Of a stretch of 64,000 bases of DNA, positions 16,197-24,995 are shown in pieces (the stretch's first letter is position 1; the number at the start of each line of letters is the position of its first letter). The stretch spans positions 179,363 through 243,362 of the forward strand of contig NZ_JAPRFR010000002.1 in the NCBI RefSeq assembly GCF_026805545.1, in the 5' to 3' direction. The notes beneath the pieces are model-generated. The model was given only the letters and a program-made list of their open reading frames with translations, had not been told where the DNA came from and did not search any database. This DNA comes from Aerococcus kribbianus (GTDB lineage: Bacteria > Bacillota > Bacilli > Lactobacillales > Aerococcaceae). A program made the position numbers and the translations under genes.

Positions 16197-17006
16197 GGTT
16201 CTGTTGCAAAGTTTTAAATCTACTATCAAATAAGGTAGAATAATAGAAAAAGATAGCAGGAGGAATGACGATGAATCATTTTAAAGGAAAGCAATTTCAG
16301 CAAGATGTGATTATTGTAGCCGTGGGCTACTATCTTCGTTATAACCTAAGCTATCGTGAAGTTCAAGAAATCTTATATGATCGTGGCATTAACGTCTCTC
16401 ATACGACGATTTATCGTTGGGTGCAAGAATATGGCAAACTACTCTATCAAATTTGGAAAAAGAAAAATAAAAAATCCTTTTATTCATGGAAAATGGTTGA
16501 AACGACATCAAAATTAAAGGAAAATGGCATTATTTGTATCGAGCCATCGATGCAGATGGTTTAACCTTGGATATTTGGTTACGTAAAAAACGAGACACAC
16601 AAGCAGCCTATGCTTTTCTTAAGCGGTTAGTGAAGCAGTTTGATGAACCGAAGGTTATAGTCACAGATAAAGCCCCCTCTATTACAAGTGCCTTTAATAA
16701 ACTAAAAGAATACGGCGGCTTTTATCAAGGGATAGAACATCGTACCATTAAATACCTGAATAATTTGATTGAACAAGACCATCGTCCAGTAAAGAGACGC
16801 AATAAATTCTATCGAAGTTTACGCACTGCCTCTACCACGATTAAAGGCATGGAAGCCATTCGAGGATTATATAAGAAAACCCGAAAAGAAGGCACTCTCT
16901 TCGGTTTTCGGTCTGTACTGAAATCAAGGTATTATTGGGAATCCCAGCTTAAATCATGGATACCGTAAGGGATTTTATTCTTTATTTAAAACTTTGCAAT
17001 AGAACC
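16197..17006 (+). mobile_element. IS1216-family (IS6) insertion sequence, 810 bp
   Basis: Ends are GGTTCTGTTGCAAAGTTTT (16197-16215) and AAAACTTTGCAATAGAACC (16988-17006), near-perfect terminal inverted repeats. The length matches IS1216 (about 809 bp). No clear 8-bp target duplication is seen around it. Confidence 0.93.
16271..16968 (+). pseudogene. IS6-family DDE transposase, frameshifted
   Basis: Reads MNHFKGKQFQQDVIIVAVGY and a helix-turn-helix (ISHTTIYRWV-like), then loses frame near 16495-16535, where the family has the first catalytic aspartate (KMDETYIK). It resumes as YRAIDADGLTLDIWLRKKRD, VTDKAPSIT (second aspartate) and a glutamate region (NNLIEQDHRPVKRR). A duplicated glycine (KEYGGFYQG) and a changed C-terminus suggest further lesions. 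The transposase is probably inactive and would depend on another copy. Confidence 0.88.
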
Positions 17007-17062
17007 TTTTATGTTAATAAATATAAAAAATAAAGAGCAAAATATTTAATATCAGAAAATAG

Positions 17063-17110
17063 TTGTAGTAAACTACTTTTATAAATTTATAATAGATGGC
17101 CATCTATTAT
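17063..17110 (+). promoter_or_regulatory. Promoter with a perfect 22-bp palindromic operator
   Basis: TATAAT at 17088-17093 overlaps the palindrome ATAATAGATGGCCATCTATTAT (17089-17110). A second inverted repeat, GTAGTAAACTAC (17065-17076), lies in the spacer. This looks like an operator for a dimeric repressor, such as a GntR- or IclR-type sugar-acid regulator, but no regulator gene is adjacent. Confidence 0.6.
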
Positions 17111-17128
17111 TATAGAGAGGATATGAAT

Positions 17129-18052
17129 ATGAAAAAATACTTAAACTTTCCTGGAAGTAATTTTCTAATTCCTATGTTTTTAACAGCTATCATTTATACT
17201 TTTGTTCCTGATGTGCTAACACTAGGATACCCGTTCTCGGGGCTTTTTACGCAAGATGCTACGTTTTTTATTATATCTACTCTTCTAATTGTATCGGGAA
17301 TACAAACAGATTTGCGTAAATTACCAAAACTAATGACCTCAATTGGTACGGTCATTGTAATAAAGATAATGCTTGTTTTACTTGTGACCCAATTATGGAT
17401 TGTATTATTCCCAATCTCAGGAGTATTTCAAATTACTGCCCTATCCATCGTGTCTGTACTTATGTCATGCAATCCTGGGATGTATCTTGTATTAATTGGA
17501 GAAGATATTACTTCGATTGAGAAAAGTGGATTTTCACTGGTCAACCTATTAATGCTACCAGTACTACCTTTAATACTAATTAGTGTTGGTCAATCCAAAG
17601 TTGATATATTAATTCCAATATTAACTAGTCTTTTACCTTTCTTGATTGGTATCGTTATTGGAGAGCTTTTCCCTAAATCACGAAATATGTTCGCTCCTCT
17701 ATCAATGTTATTAATTCCGTTTTTAGCTGTAACTTTTGGTGCACGAATAAATTTACTGAATTCATTCCATTCAATTGGATCAGGAATCATATTATTAATA
17801 TTATTCTATTTAGTTTTAGTTTTCCCATTATCTAAAATAGATGATATATTAAATGATAATGGTGGAAGAGTCTCCCTATCTATGCACTCTGTTGCTGCAT
17901 TTTCGATGTCTATTCCACCTTTCATAGCAACATATATTCCTGAATGGCAACCATACGTTAGTCAATCCGTTACACAGATAGCTTTTGTAGTTATAATTTC
18001 AAGCTTTTTAACGCCATTTATCTATAAAAAACTAATTACAAAGAATAATTAG
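17129..18052 (+). CDS. 2-keto-3-deoxygluconate permease (KdgT)-like transporter
   Basis: About 307 residues with nine or ten hydrophobic helices and a short basic C-terminus. The N-terminal pattern (PGSNFLIPMFLTAIIYTFVP, then an SGIQTDLRK loop) and the mid-protein CNPGMYLVL segment resemble the KdgT permease family, which imports sugar acids by proton symport. The true substrate is unknown. AGAGAGG lies 8 bases before the ATG at 17129, favouring it over the two upstream in-frame starts. It may share its operator with the amidohydrolase gene that follows after 38 bp. Confidence 0.7.
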   Translation: MKKYLNFPGSNFLIPMFLTAIIYTFVPDVLTLGYPFSGLFTQDATFFIISTLLIVSGIQTDLRKLPKLMTSIGTVIVIKIMLVLLVTQLWIVLFPISGVFQITALSIVSVLMSCNPGMYLVLIGEDITSIEKSGFSLVNLLMLPVLPLILISVGQSKVDILIPILTSLLPFLIGIVIGELFPKSRNMFAPLSMLLIPFLAVTFGARINLLNSFHSIGSGIILLILFYLVLVFPLSKIDDILNDNGGRVSLSMHSVAAFSMSIPPFIATYIPEWQPYVSQSVTQIAFVVIISSFLTPFIYKKLITKNN

Positions 18053-18090
18053 GTAACCGTACAATAATACATAGAGAAGGAGTTTATATT

Positions 18091-19064
18091 ATGTCTAATA
18101 TGATTATTGATACACATGCTCATCTATGGCCTGATAATTATTTAGATCGATTAGAAGAATTAGGCTCTCCTGATATTTCAATTGCAAAACAGATGAATGC
18201 TTCAGATTCTCTTGATGACCTTAAACATCGATTTAATAATATGAAAAGTGCTGGCGTTGACCGTCAAATTCTTTCTGCAACACCACAAAGCCCACAATGG
18301 GGCTCGCCACAAGAGTCGCTAGAGTCAGCTATGTTTATAAACAATAGCTATACGAACTGATAAAAAAATATCCAAATCATTTTCATGTCTATGGAGCAGT
18401 ACCTCTACCTAACGTTGAGGAAGCAATCAGTGAAGGAAAACGTGCTATAAAAGAACTAGGCTTCTTAGGAATTGGTGTAAATACATTAATTCAAAATAAA
18501 ATCCCTATCACTGACGAACAGTTTTATCCATTCTTTGAAGCAATGGATAAGCTTAATACTGTTATCTATATTCACCCTACTGGATGTGGTGCATTAACGC
18601 CTCTAGTTAACGATTATGATCTCGAGTGGGTTGTTGGGGCACCCATTGAAGATATGTTAGTAACTCTGCAACTACTAAAATCTAACATCCCTCAAAAATT
18701 CCCAAATATTAAATTTCATATTGCGCATCTTGGTGGGGGAATCTCTTTCCAAATGCAACGAATTATGGATAATTACTCAGATTGGGATGCATTCTCTGAG
18801 AATCCATTAAATATTTTAAAAAGTAACTTCTGGTTTGATACCGCTAACTTCTTAGAAGGAGCACTAATGAATTCAGCAGAAGTATTAGGCAGTAATCGTC
18901 TATTAATGGGTAGCGATTTCCCTTATTTCATGGATGACAAATATACTCGAGCTGTCGACTATATATATAATTCACGTCTAAACAGTGAAGAAAAAGAAAA
19001 TATACTGTCTAAAAATGCTTTGAATCTATATCAAAAATCTGCATCATTCGATACAGAAGCTTAA
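18091..19064 (+). pseudogene. Amidohydrolase-2 family (ACMSD-like decarboxylase/hydrolase), frameshifted
   Basis: The first frame (89 codons) starts MSNMIIDTHAHLWPDNY with the HxH metal motif. It runs into TGA at 18358 just as the other frame picks up ELIKKYPNHFHVYGAVPLPN, then IYIHPTGCG, FHIAHLGGG and LLMGSDFPYF (last metal aspartate). One missing base near 18350 explains the break. The family includes TIM-barrel metal hydrolases and non-oxidative decarboxylases of aromatic or sugar-derived acids. With the KdgT-like permease it would have formed a small catabolic operon. A sequencing error remains possible. Confidence 0.8.
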
Positions 19065-19070
19065 TAATGC

Positions 19071-19116
19071 AAAAGAGTAGAAGGAATCACTTAATAATTC
19101 CTTCTACTCTTTTTTA
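19071..19116. terminator. Bidirectional terminator between convergent genes
   Basis: A 17-bp stem (19071-19087 with 19097-19113; GAGTAGAAGGAAT/ATTCCTTCTACTC core) with A and T tracts on both sides. It serves the amidohydrolase gene and the facing acetyltransferase gene. Confidence 0.85.
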
Positions 19117-19569
19117 ATCAATCTTTTTTGTTAAAAGGCGCATATATTCACCTTTGATATTTTTTTCTTCACCGATTTGTCGGAATCCTTCTTTTTCATA
19201 CAACCCCTCATGATTCGTCACAATATACAATTGACGATATCCTTCAGACAAAGCAATATTCTCAATTTTTTGAACTATTTTTAAGCTATACCCTTGTCCT
19301 CTATAATCCGGAGAAACAAATACTGCTGCAATAAAAGGAGAAACATTAGTATCCTTAACAATATCTTCTTGTAAAAGCGATCCATGTCCGATAAAAGTTG
19401 AATTATTGTCTACAAGTAAAATAACATGTTCTGAGTCTTGTAACTCATCATCTTCAACCTTTTTAGCAAGCATTTTAGAGCCACCCCAATCAAGGTTATT
19501 AAACTGTTTTAACATGAAATCTTTATATCTTGTTACATTTTTGTTAGTAATATCTATTATTTCCAACAT
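19114..19569 (-). CDS. GNAT acetyltransferase
   Basis: 151 residues of a typical GNAT fold: AAVFVSPDYRGQGYSLKIVQ (acetyl-CoA pyrophosphate loop RGQGYS), LYIVTNHEGLYEKEGFRQIGE at the end. It probably acetylates a small molecule or protein amine; the substrate is unknown. AAGGAG precedes the ATG. It is transcribed away from the pyruvate oxidase gene, whose promoter region it shares. Confidence 0.85.
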   Translation of the reverse strand: MLEIIDITNKNVTRYKDFMLKQFNNLDWGGSKMLAKKVEDDELQDSEHVILLVDNNSTFIGHGSLLQEDIVKDTNVSPFIAAVFVSPDYRGQGYSLKIVQKIENIALSEGYRQLYIVTNHEGLYEKEGFRQIGEEKNIKGEYMRLLTKKID

Positions 19570-19613
19570 TATTCTCCTTTTTATTTCGTAATATATAAAA
19601 GCAAACTAATTGT

Positions 19614-19678
19614 TTGACGTTTATTCTTTGATGTTGTTTAATAATAATACTACGTAGTAAAAAAGACAAGCGCTTGAG
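19614..19678 (+). promoter_or_regulatory. Pyruvate oxidase promoter with cre-like palindrome
   Basis: TTGACG at 19614-19619 and an AT-rich -10 (TTTAAT/TAATAA, 19637-19644), then two palindromes: TACTACGTAGTA (19648-19659) and GACAAGCGCTTGAG (19665-19678). The second resembles a cre site, and lactic acid bacterial pyruvate oxidases are known to be under CcpA control. Confidence 0.5.
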
Positions 19679-19702
19679 GAAATTACTTCAGGGGGTTATA
19701 TA

Positions 19703-21460
19703 ATGTCTAACAAAATTTCGGCTGCTAAAGCTGCATTAAATGTTCTTAAAACCTGGGATGTCGATACAATCTATGGAATTCCTTCAGGTACATTAGGGAC
19801 GCTAATGGACGCTTTAGCAGAAGATAATGACATTAACTTTTTACAAGTGAGACATGAAGAAACTGGCTCACTAGCTGCTGTTATGCAGTATAAGTTTAAT
19901 AATCGCTTAGGTGTTGCTGTTGGTTCTGGTGGCCCAGGAGCAACTCACTTAATTAATGGTGTATACGATGCTGCCATGGATAATATCCCGTTCCTCGCTG
20001 TTCTAGGTTCACGTCCTAATCAAGAACTGAACTTAGATGCCTTTCAAGAGCTAAATCAAAATCCAATGTATTCAGGTATCGCTGTGTATAATAAGCGTGT
20101 TGCTTATGCAGAACAGTTACCCAAAGTAATCGATGAAGCAGCGCGAACTGCTATTGCTAGAAAAGGACCTGCCGTTGTAGAAATACCTGTCGACTTTGGT
20201 GGTGTTGAAATCGAAGAAGATTCCTACTACGGATCAGGTAAACTTCAACAAAAACCGTTACTACCAGAACCTAAATTAGAAGATATTAACAAAGCCGTTA
20301 AACTATTAGAAGATGCTGAACGTCCACTTATTTATGCTGGATTTGGGGCTAATGAATCAGGAGATATCATTTCTGAACTTGCGCATAAGATTAAAGCACC
20401 TATTTTAACAACAGGTAAGAACTTTGACGCATTCCATTGGAATGACGAAGCATTAGCCGGTTCAGTAGGTCGCGTGGCTTGGAAAACTGGTAACGAAACG
20501 CTATTTGCTGCTGATACAATCCTTTTCTTAGGTTCAAATTATCCATTTGCTGAAATCTACCATGCATTTAGCAAAACTGATAAATTTATTCAAGTGGATA
20601 TCGACCCATTCATGTTAGGTAAACGTCATAACGCTGACTTAGCCATTCTAGCTGATGCTAATTATGTTGTTAAGGAAATTCTTGGTAGAGTTAGTGAACA
20701 TAAAGAAACTGGTTGGTGGCGTGCAACTACAAACAATATCAAGAATTGGCATGATTACACTAATCAATTAGAAACAAAATCTGAAGGTCCATTACAACTT
20801 TATCAAGTGTATAATGCTATTAATGAATTTGCAGATGAAGATGCCATTTACTCAATTGACGTCGGTAATATGACTCAAACTTCTATTCGTCATTTACACA
20901 TGACACCAAAAAACATGTGGCGAACATCTCCATTATTCGCAACAATGGGTATTGCACTTCCAGGTGGTATTGCAGCGAAGAAAGAATTCCCTAATCGCCA
21001 AGTATGGAATATTATCGGTGATGGCGCCTTTAATATGTCCTATCCTGATGTAGTAACCAATGTTCAATATGACTTACCAGTAATTAATGTGGTTATGTCT
21101 AACACTGAGTATGGCTATATTAAGAATAAATATGAAGATACCAATAAACATTTATTCGGTACCGACTTTATTGATGTTGATTACGCTAAAATTGCAGAAG
21201 CTCAAGGAGCAGTTGGTTATACGGTTACACGAATTGAAGATATCAAGGAAGTTGTTAGAAAAGCTGTAGAAGATAACAAGAATGGTAAAACAGTCGTAAT
21301 TGATGCTAAAATCACTCATGACCGCCCATTCCCTGTAGAAGTTATGCAATTAGATGAAGAAAAAGACGGTAAGGAAAACGTAGAAAAATTCAAAAAACGT
21401 TATGAAGCTGAATCGCTAATTCCGCTTCGGAAATTTTTGGAAGAAGAAGGACTATATTAA
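19703..21460 (+). CDS. pox: Pyruvate oxidase (thiamine diphosphate/FAD)
   Basis: 585 residues, the normal size. The N-terminal PYR domain has the catalytic glutamate in [11 protein letters not shown] and [14 protein letters not shown]. The central FAD domain includes [14 protein letters not shown], and the C-terminal PP domain has [15 protein letters not shown] and SNTEYG for thiamine diphosphate and magnesium. The sequence follows the Lactobacillus plantarum Pox/pneumococcal SpxB type, which turns pyruvate, phosphate and oxygen into acetyl phosphate, CO2 and H2O2. A GGGGG ribosome site precedes the ATG. Its presence inside an att-bounded element is notable, because it would change aerobic energy metabolism and peroxide output of the lysogen. 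Confidence 0.95.
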   Translation: MSNKISAAKAALNVLKTWDVDTIYGIPSGTLGTLMDALAEDNDINFLQVRHEETGSLAAVMQYKFNNRLGVAVGSGGPGATHLINGVYDAAMDNIPFLAVLGSRPNQELNLDAFQELNQNPMYSGIAVYNKRVAYAEQLPKVIDEAARTAIARKGPAVVEIPVDFGGVEIEEDSYYGSGKLQQKPLLPEPKLEDINKAVKLLEDAERPLIYAGFGANESGDIISELAHKIKAPILTTGKNFDAFHWNDEALAGSVGRVAWKTGNETLFAADTILFLGSNYPFAEIYHAFSKTDKFIQVDIDPFMLGKRHNADLAILADANYVVKEILGRVSEHKETGWWRATTNNIKNWHDYTNQLETKSEGPLQLYQVYNAINEFADEDAIYSIDVGNMTQTSIRHLHMTPKNMWRTSPLFATMGIALPGGIAAKKEFPNRQVWNIIGDGAFNMSYPDVVTNVQYDLPVINVVMSNTEYGYIKNKYEDTNKHLFGTDFIDVDYAKIAEAQGAVGYTVTRIEDIKEVVRKAVEDNKNGKTVVIDAKITHDRPFPVEVMQLDEEKDGKENVEKFKKRYEAESLIPLRKFLEEEGLY

Positions 21461-21466
21461 AAAAAG

Positions 21467-21492
21467 AGGGCGCAATTAAGCGCCCTTTTTTT
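21467..21492 (+). terminator. Strong terminator after pyruvate oxidase
   Basis: GGGCGC, loop AATTAA, GCGCCC, then seven T residues, starting a few bases after the stop. Confidence 0.9.
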
Positions 21493-21503
21493 ACTACGGT
21501 ATA

Positions 21504-22625
21504 TTAATTCGATATTGCACGAAGTAATTCATAATTATAATACTTAATATTACGTTTCACAGATTGGTCTTTATCCAACAAATTATTGGATACCAAATGA
21601 TTTAGCGCACTCTGAGCGGTATTATAATGAACACCTAATTCGACTTTTAATTCATTTACGGTAATAATCGGCAGTTGGAAGGTAGCGATCCAAGCATCCT
21701 TTTGAGAGCGTGTTTTGCAATACTTTAACCCCTCTTTCATCACCTCTTCAGCGTTTTCAACTTTTTTTATTAAATTATCAGCCATTCGTTCGCTAGCATC
21801 TAGAAAAAAGTTCAACCACAATGCCCAATTAGGATTATCGCCACGTGTTGCATTCAATGAGTTATAATAACGAATACGTTCCTTCTCTAATTCCTCACTC
21901 ACAAAAAATACCGGGAGTGAAATAACTTTCTCCTGCACAGCCATTAGAGCAATGAGAATACGCCCTAGCCGCCCGTTACCGTCTAAAAACGGATGAATAG
22001 ACTCAAATTGAGCGTGAGAAACAGCAATCCTTAACAAACTATCACTATCATATGTAACAGCTTCATACCCTATTTCATTTTCGTGATCAAAAGACTGATG
22101 CGGTAATCCATTAATAAAATATTCTAAATTTGTCATATACTCTGGAATACGGTTAGCCGAGACAGGAATATAACTCGCGTTTTCAATATTATTATCAGGA
22201 CCAATAAAGTTTTGAATCTTTCGGAATTCGCCACCATTTGAGCGTGTTCCTCGTGCCTCAGTCATTAAGATAGTATGAATCTCTTTTAACAATCGTGTAG
22301 ATAATGGGATGCCTTTTTTTATCTCATCAAAACCAAAATCAATTGCTTTTTTATAATTGAAGACCTCTTGTTGCTGCCAACTAATGTTTTTATCTGTCTT
22401 TATTTCCATTACTTCATGAAAAGTAACTTGAGTCCCTTCAATTCGTGTAGATTGAACAGACTCATTAAAAGATAACAGACTCAATAAGGAGGTGTTAATA
22501 ACTGAACGTGAAAAGAGCATGTCGAGCTTACCGATTTTTTTATTCACTCTCGCTAATTTTTTGTAAATAGATATACTTTCCTGCTGTGACAATTCAACCG
22601 GTAGTAATGTTATCCCTTTAAGCAT
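21504..22625 (-). CDS. Fic-family AMP-transferase, class II (with inhibitory helix)
   Basis: 373 residues. The Fic core motif HPFLDGNGRLGR (catalytic histidine about residue 211) is intact. An N-terminal inhibitory helix motif STRIEG (Ser59 to Glu63, pattern (S/T)xxxE(G/N)) marks a class II, self-inhibited enzyme. The C-terminal part (about 300-373) is a winged helix (TVNELKVELGVHYNTAQSALN). Such proteins AMPylate target proteins; their target here is unknown. GTG at 22634 is in frame, but AAGGTG is spaced for the ATG at 22625. Terminators lie on its 3' side. Confidence 0.9.
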   Translation of the reverse strand: MLKGITLLPVELSQQESISIYKKLARVNKKIGKLDMLFSRSVINTSLLSLLSFNESVQSTRIEGTQVTFHEVMEIKTDKNISWQQQEVFNYKKAIDFGFDEIKKGIPLSTRLLKEIHTILMTEARGTRSNGGEFRKIQNFIGPDNNIENASYIPVSANRIPEYMTNLEYFINGLPHQSFDHENEIGYEAVTYDSDSLLRIAVSHAQFESIHPFLDGNGRLGRILIALMAVQEKVISLPVFFVSEELEKERIRYYNSLNATRGDNPNWALWLNFFLDASERMADNLIKKVENAEEVMKEGLKYCKTRSQKDAWIATFQLPIITVNELKVELGVHYNTAQSALNHLVSNNLLDKDQSVKRNIKYYNYELLRAISN

Positions 22626-22795
22626 ACCAAACACCTTATTCTAATTCTTATTAATAATTGAATTATATAAAAAGATAACTATAAAATCAAGATAAAAAAT
22701 AAGAAGCTATTTTTAATGAATCATCAAAATAAGTCCCTATTTATTGCAGAATCTAAAATTATCTAATAAATCCTGAAGAGAGATAACTGTTAGGG

Positions 22796-22990
22796 TCAAT
22801 TTTCAAAAACTCCCTTTAAGAAGTTATCAATACCTTCTTTATTATTATGATTTAGATAGTTTATCCTAGAATCCGTATGTATTTTCGTCTTGGAAATAGG
22901 AGCTTTTTCATTTTTTTCAAAAGTCTTAAGCACTTGATTAACCCCATTATCTTTAATTTCTTGTGGTTCTGTAAAACTTTTCGTTGCCAT
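22796..22990 (-). CDS. Hypothetical small protein, 64 residues
   Basis: A hydrophilic, lysine/asparagine-rich protein (MATKSFTEPQEIKDNGVNQV start) with a good AGGAGGG site before its ATG, so probably translated. No family is recognised. It is placed between the Fic gene and the endolysin, on the same strand as both. A small antitoxin or a lysogenic-conversion protein are possibilities without direct support. Confidence 0.55.
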   Translation of the reverse strand: MATKSFTEPQEIKDNGVNQVLKTFEKNEKAPISKTKIHTDSRINYLNHNNKEGIDNFLKGVFEN

Positions 22991-23113
22991 TGCTATCCCT
23001 CCTAATGTAACAGTGTAGACTAGTTATAACACGTTTTTATAGCTATTCATCAATGAAAAGAAATGAAAACAATAAAAAATAGGTAGCCAACTAAAGTCCA
23101 CTACCTATTCCAA

Positions 23114-24136
23114 CTAATCCTTAACAATATAAGTATCATACCCATCTTTCTTCAGTTCGTCAGCATTACGCTCGGCGTTTTCTTTTTTACTGTAAGCTCC
23201 AGTTTGTACTTTGTAAAGCGGGTCATAATGTTTAATGTCCCACTCATAAGCCACATACCGCTGTAGTCGCTGTTTACCGTCCACCACCTCGGCTAACTCA
23301 AGTGTGCCATTACCATTTAAATAAGTCACTTTAAATTCAGCGTTTTTGAGATGGTCTGCAATCTTGCCATTCATCTGCCGAGTCCCACCCTGACGAACTA
23401 ACTTGTCGTACCATTTATACCAATGGCTTGCTTTATCAGTTAACTTAACTTTGTCGCCGACTTTAAAAAGCTTTGTTTTGCCGTCTTTGTCTGGGTTTTT
23501 GGAATGGTTTTTTTGCACTTCTTTTTCCGCTGATTTGATTACTGCTTTATCACCTTTTTTATCTGCAATTGACACTACTCGTCGAGTATCACCGCCGGAC
23601 ACTAAAAGACCATAGTAAGCGTGTACTTGATTCTTATATTCTGTCCAAGTTGTCCCTGCTTTCTTAAAGTAAGCAATTGGGTCAGTATGATTAGTGTCAT
23701 TAGGATACATTGCTGAAATATCTGCATGTGAATACATACGACTTAATGGAATTTCATAATAAGCATGCTGAACTGCGATATAAAAAGCCTGTCTATCAAT
23801 AGCCTGTAGTTTTTGTTTATTTGTTAAATTCTTATCTTCTGTAACCTCGATTTGAACTGCTCGTGCATTTGCGGTTGGGCCCGCACCCCAACATGGATAA
23901 TCAGTGTTGGCAATTTCCACAATCTTGTTATGGCCTACCCAAGCATGAGTGAATGCACGTTTATAATTATTGGTCATATAATTAATCTCACTATCCACAC
24001 TAGCATTTGGATTTCCGCTTGAATGTGTCACTGTCCACGTTGGTTTCCCACCAATATATCGCCCCGCTACTCCTGTAGGAATCGTATATTTTTGAGAAAT
24101 ATCATATTTAAATATTGTTTTCTTTGGAATGGCCAT
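23114..24136 (-). CDS. Phage endolysin: N-acetylmuramoyl-L-alanine amidase with C-terminal SPOR-like domain
   Basis: 340 residues. The N-terminal amidase-2 (PGRP-like) zinc domain covers about residues 20-170: TWTVTHSSGNPNASVDSEIN, FTHAWVGHNKIVE and MYSHADISAMYPNDTNHTDP supply the histidine ligands. A middle region (about 215-300) looks SH3-like (LFKVGDKVKLTDKASHWYKW). The last 35 residues (YKVQTGAYSKKENAERNADE) match a SPOR peptidoglycan-binding repeat. There is no signal peptide, so release depends on the adjacent holin. It cuts the amide between muramic acid and the stem peptide. Confidence 0.93.
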   Translation of the reverse strand: MAIPKKTIFKYDISQKYTIPTGVAGRYIGGKPTWTVTHSSGNPNASVDSEINYMTNNYKRAFTHAWVGHNKIVEIANTDYPCWGAGPTANARAVQIEVTEDKNLTNKQKLQAIDRQAFYIAVQHAYYEIPLSRMYSHADISAMYPNDTNHTDPIAYFKKAGTTWTEYKNQVHAYYGLLVSGGDTRRVVSIADKKGDKAVIKSAEKEVQKNHSKNPDKDGKTKLFKVGDKVKLTDKASHWYKWYDKLVRQGGTRQMNGKIADHLKNAEFKVTYLNGNGTLELAEVVDGKQRLQRYVAYEWDIKHYDPLYKVQTGAYSKKENAERNADELKKDGYDTYIVKD

Positions 24137-24137
24137 A

Positions 24138-24341
24138 TTATCCCTCTTTCTTATACTGATGATTAGACAATTGTAATACAGCGCCTAAAAATACATTAAT
24201 CGCCGAGATGGTAGGAACAACCTGCTCTGTGTTGGGCCATCCCCAAATTTCGCCTAACGTGCTGTATAAAACAGCTAATGCTGGCAACAAGATTAAAGCA
24301 ATCCATTTTCCAGCATCATAATAGTTATTGTTTAGTTTCAT
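24138..24341 (-). CDS. Phage holin (phi LC3-like family)
   Basis: 67 residues with two hydrophobic helices (WIALILLPALAVLYSTLGEIW and an AINVFLGAVLQL segment) and a charged C-terminus (HQYKKEG), the layout of class II holins of the phi LC3 type. An upstream frame extends to 24398, but AGAAAGGAG is spaced for the ATG at 24341. It ends one base before the endolysin start and would permit its escape through the membrane. Confidence 0.88.
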   Translation of the reverse strand: MKLNNNYYDAGKWIALILLPALAVLYSTLGEIWGWPNTEQVVPTISAINVFLGAVLQLSNHQYKKEG

Positions 24342-24768
24342 CGATGTACTCCTTTCTATAAATTCGCTCCCCCTTGGGGATTTCCAAATACGTCTCAACT
24401 CGTATCAGCCTGCCCTCGTGATTGTCTAAAACTTCATCATGTTTTTCTAGCAATTTTGAGTTTGTTTCAGCGACATGGTTTAGATTCTTTCTATCTGACT
24501 CGCTCTCTCTAACATGAGTTTCAAACAATTTAGAATTTGCTTCAATTGAGGCATCAATTTTATCGATTAAATGATAAATTGGCTCAGTCTGTTCTTGAGT
24601 CATTTTTAGCATTTTATCTTGATATTCCTTATCCGCTTCACGACGCTTCCGCTCTTTTGGTTCGCCGATAAAAAAGTTGTAAGCCCACATGAGCCCCGCA
24701 CTGATTGTGGATAATGAAAGAAATAGGCTTGCGATTAGTCCAACGTTATCAATTAGTGTTTGCCACAT
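24325..24768 (-). CDS. Phage membrane-anchored coiled-coil protein near lysis module
   Basis: 147 residues: an N-terminal membrane segment (LIASLFLSLSTISAGLMWAY), a charged basic stretch and a long coiled coil with repeated ETNSKL(L/F)E(K/T)H units. It overlaps the holin start by 17 bases. Such XhlA-like proteins in the lysis cassette may assist the holin, but the role here is not shown. A GGGGGTTGA site precedes the ATG. Confidence 0.75.
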   Translation of the reverse strand: MWQTLIDNVGLIASLFLSLSTISAGLMWAYNFFIGEPKERKRREADKEYQDKMLKMTQEQTEPIYHLIDKIDASIEANSKLFETHVRESESDRKNLNHVAETNSKLLEKHDEVLDNHEGRLIRVETYLEIPKGERIYRKEYIDETKQ

Positions 24769-24791
24769 CAGTCAACCCCCTTTTTCGTAAT

Positions 24792-24816
24792 AAAAAAGGA
24801 CGGTTTGACCCGTCCT
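24792..24816 (-). terminator. Terminator after the small tail-associated gene
   Basis: Minus strand AGGACGG/CCGTCCT hairpin with a short loop and six T residues, just past the stop at 24824. It may limit read-through from the structural genes into the lysis genes. Confidence 0.7.
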
Positions 24817-24823
24817 CTCCTAG

Positions 24824-24952
24824 TTATTTAATTAATTCTTCTAAGTCCATTGCTCGTAATTCTTCGTCTACTTTGTCTTTTAGCAAACGTGGCACTCTGT
24901 CATAGTCCCAAGTCCCTTTAACCACATGAATTGCATAAAGTTTTGCTAACAT
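24824..24952 (-). CDS. Small phage protein, CD1375/XkdX-like, 42 residues
   Basis: Too short for most gene callers: MLAKLYAIHVVKGTWDYDRV, then a helix ending EELRAMDLEELIK. The LYA..(V/I)VKG...(Y/F)..VP pattern is that of short proteins regularly found between tail-fibre and holin genes in Firmicutes phages. The function is unknown. A GGGGGTGA ribosome site lies before the ATG. Confidence 0.75.
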   Translation of the reverse strand: MLAKLYAIHVVKGTWDYDRVPRLLKDKVDEELRAMDLEELIK

Positions 24953-24995
24953 ATCGCTCACCCCCTTTCCATGAAAAAGCGTAAGCAGAAGTAAC

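Noticed and set aside
16534..16968. A separate transposase gene of 144 codons
   Set aside because: It is the second part of the frameshifted IS6-family transposase that starts at 16271.
11442..17006. Complete composite transposon with two IS copies
   Set aside because: Only 63 bp of the left copy remain and the right transposase is frameshifted, so it is a remnant or translocatable-unit scar, not a functional composite transposon.
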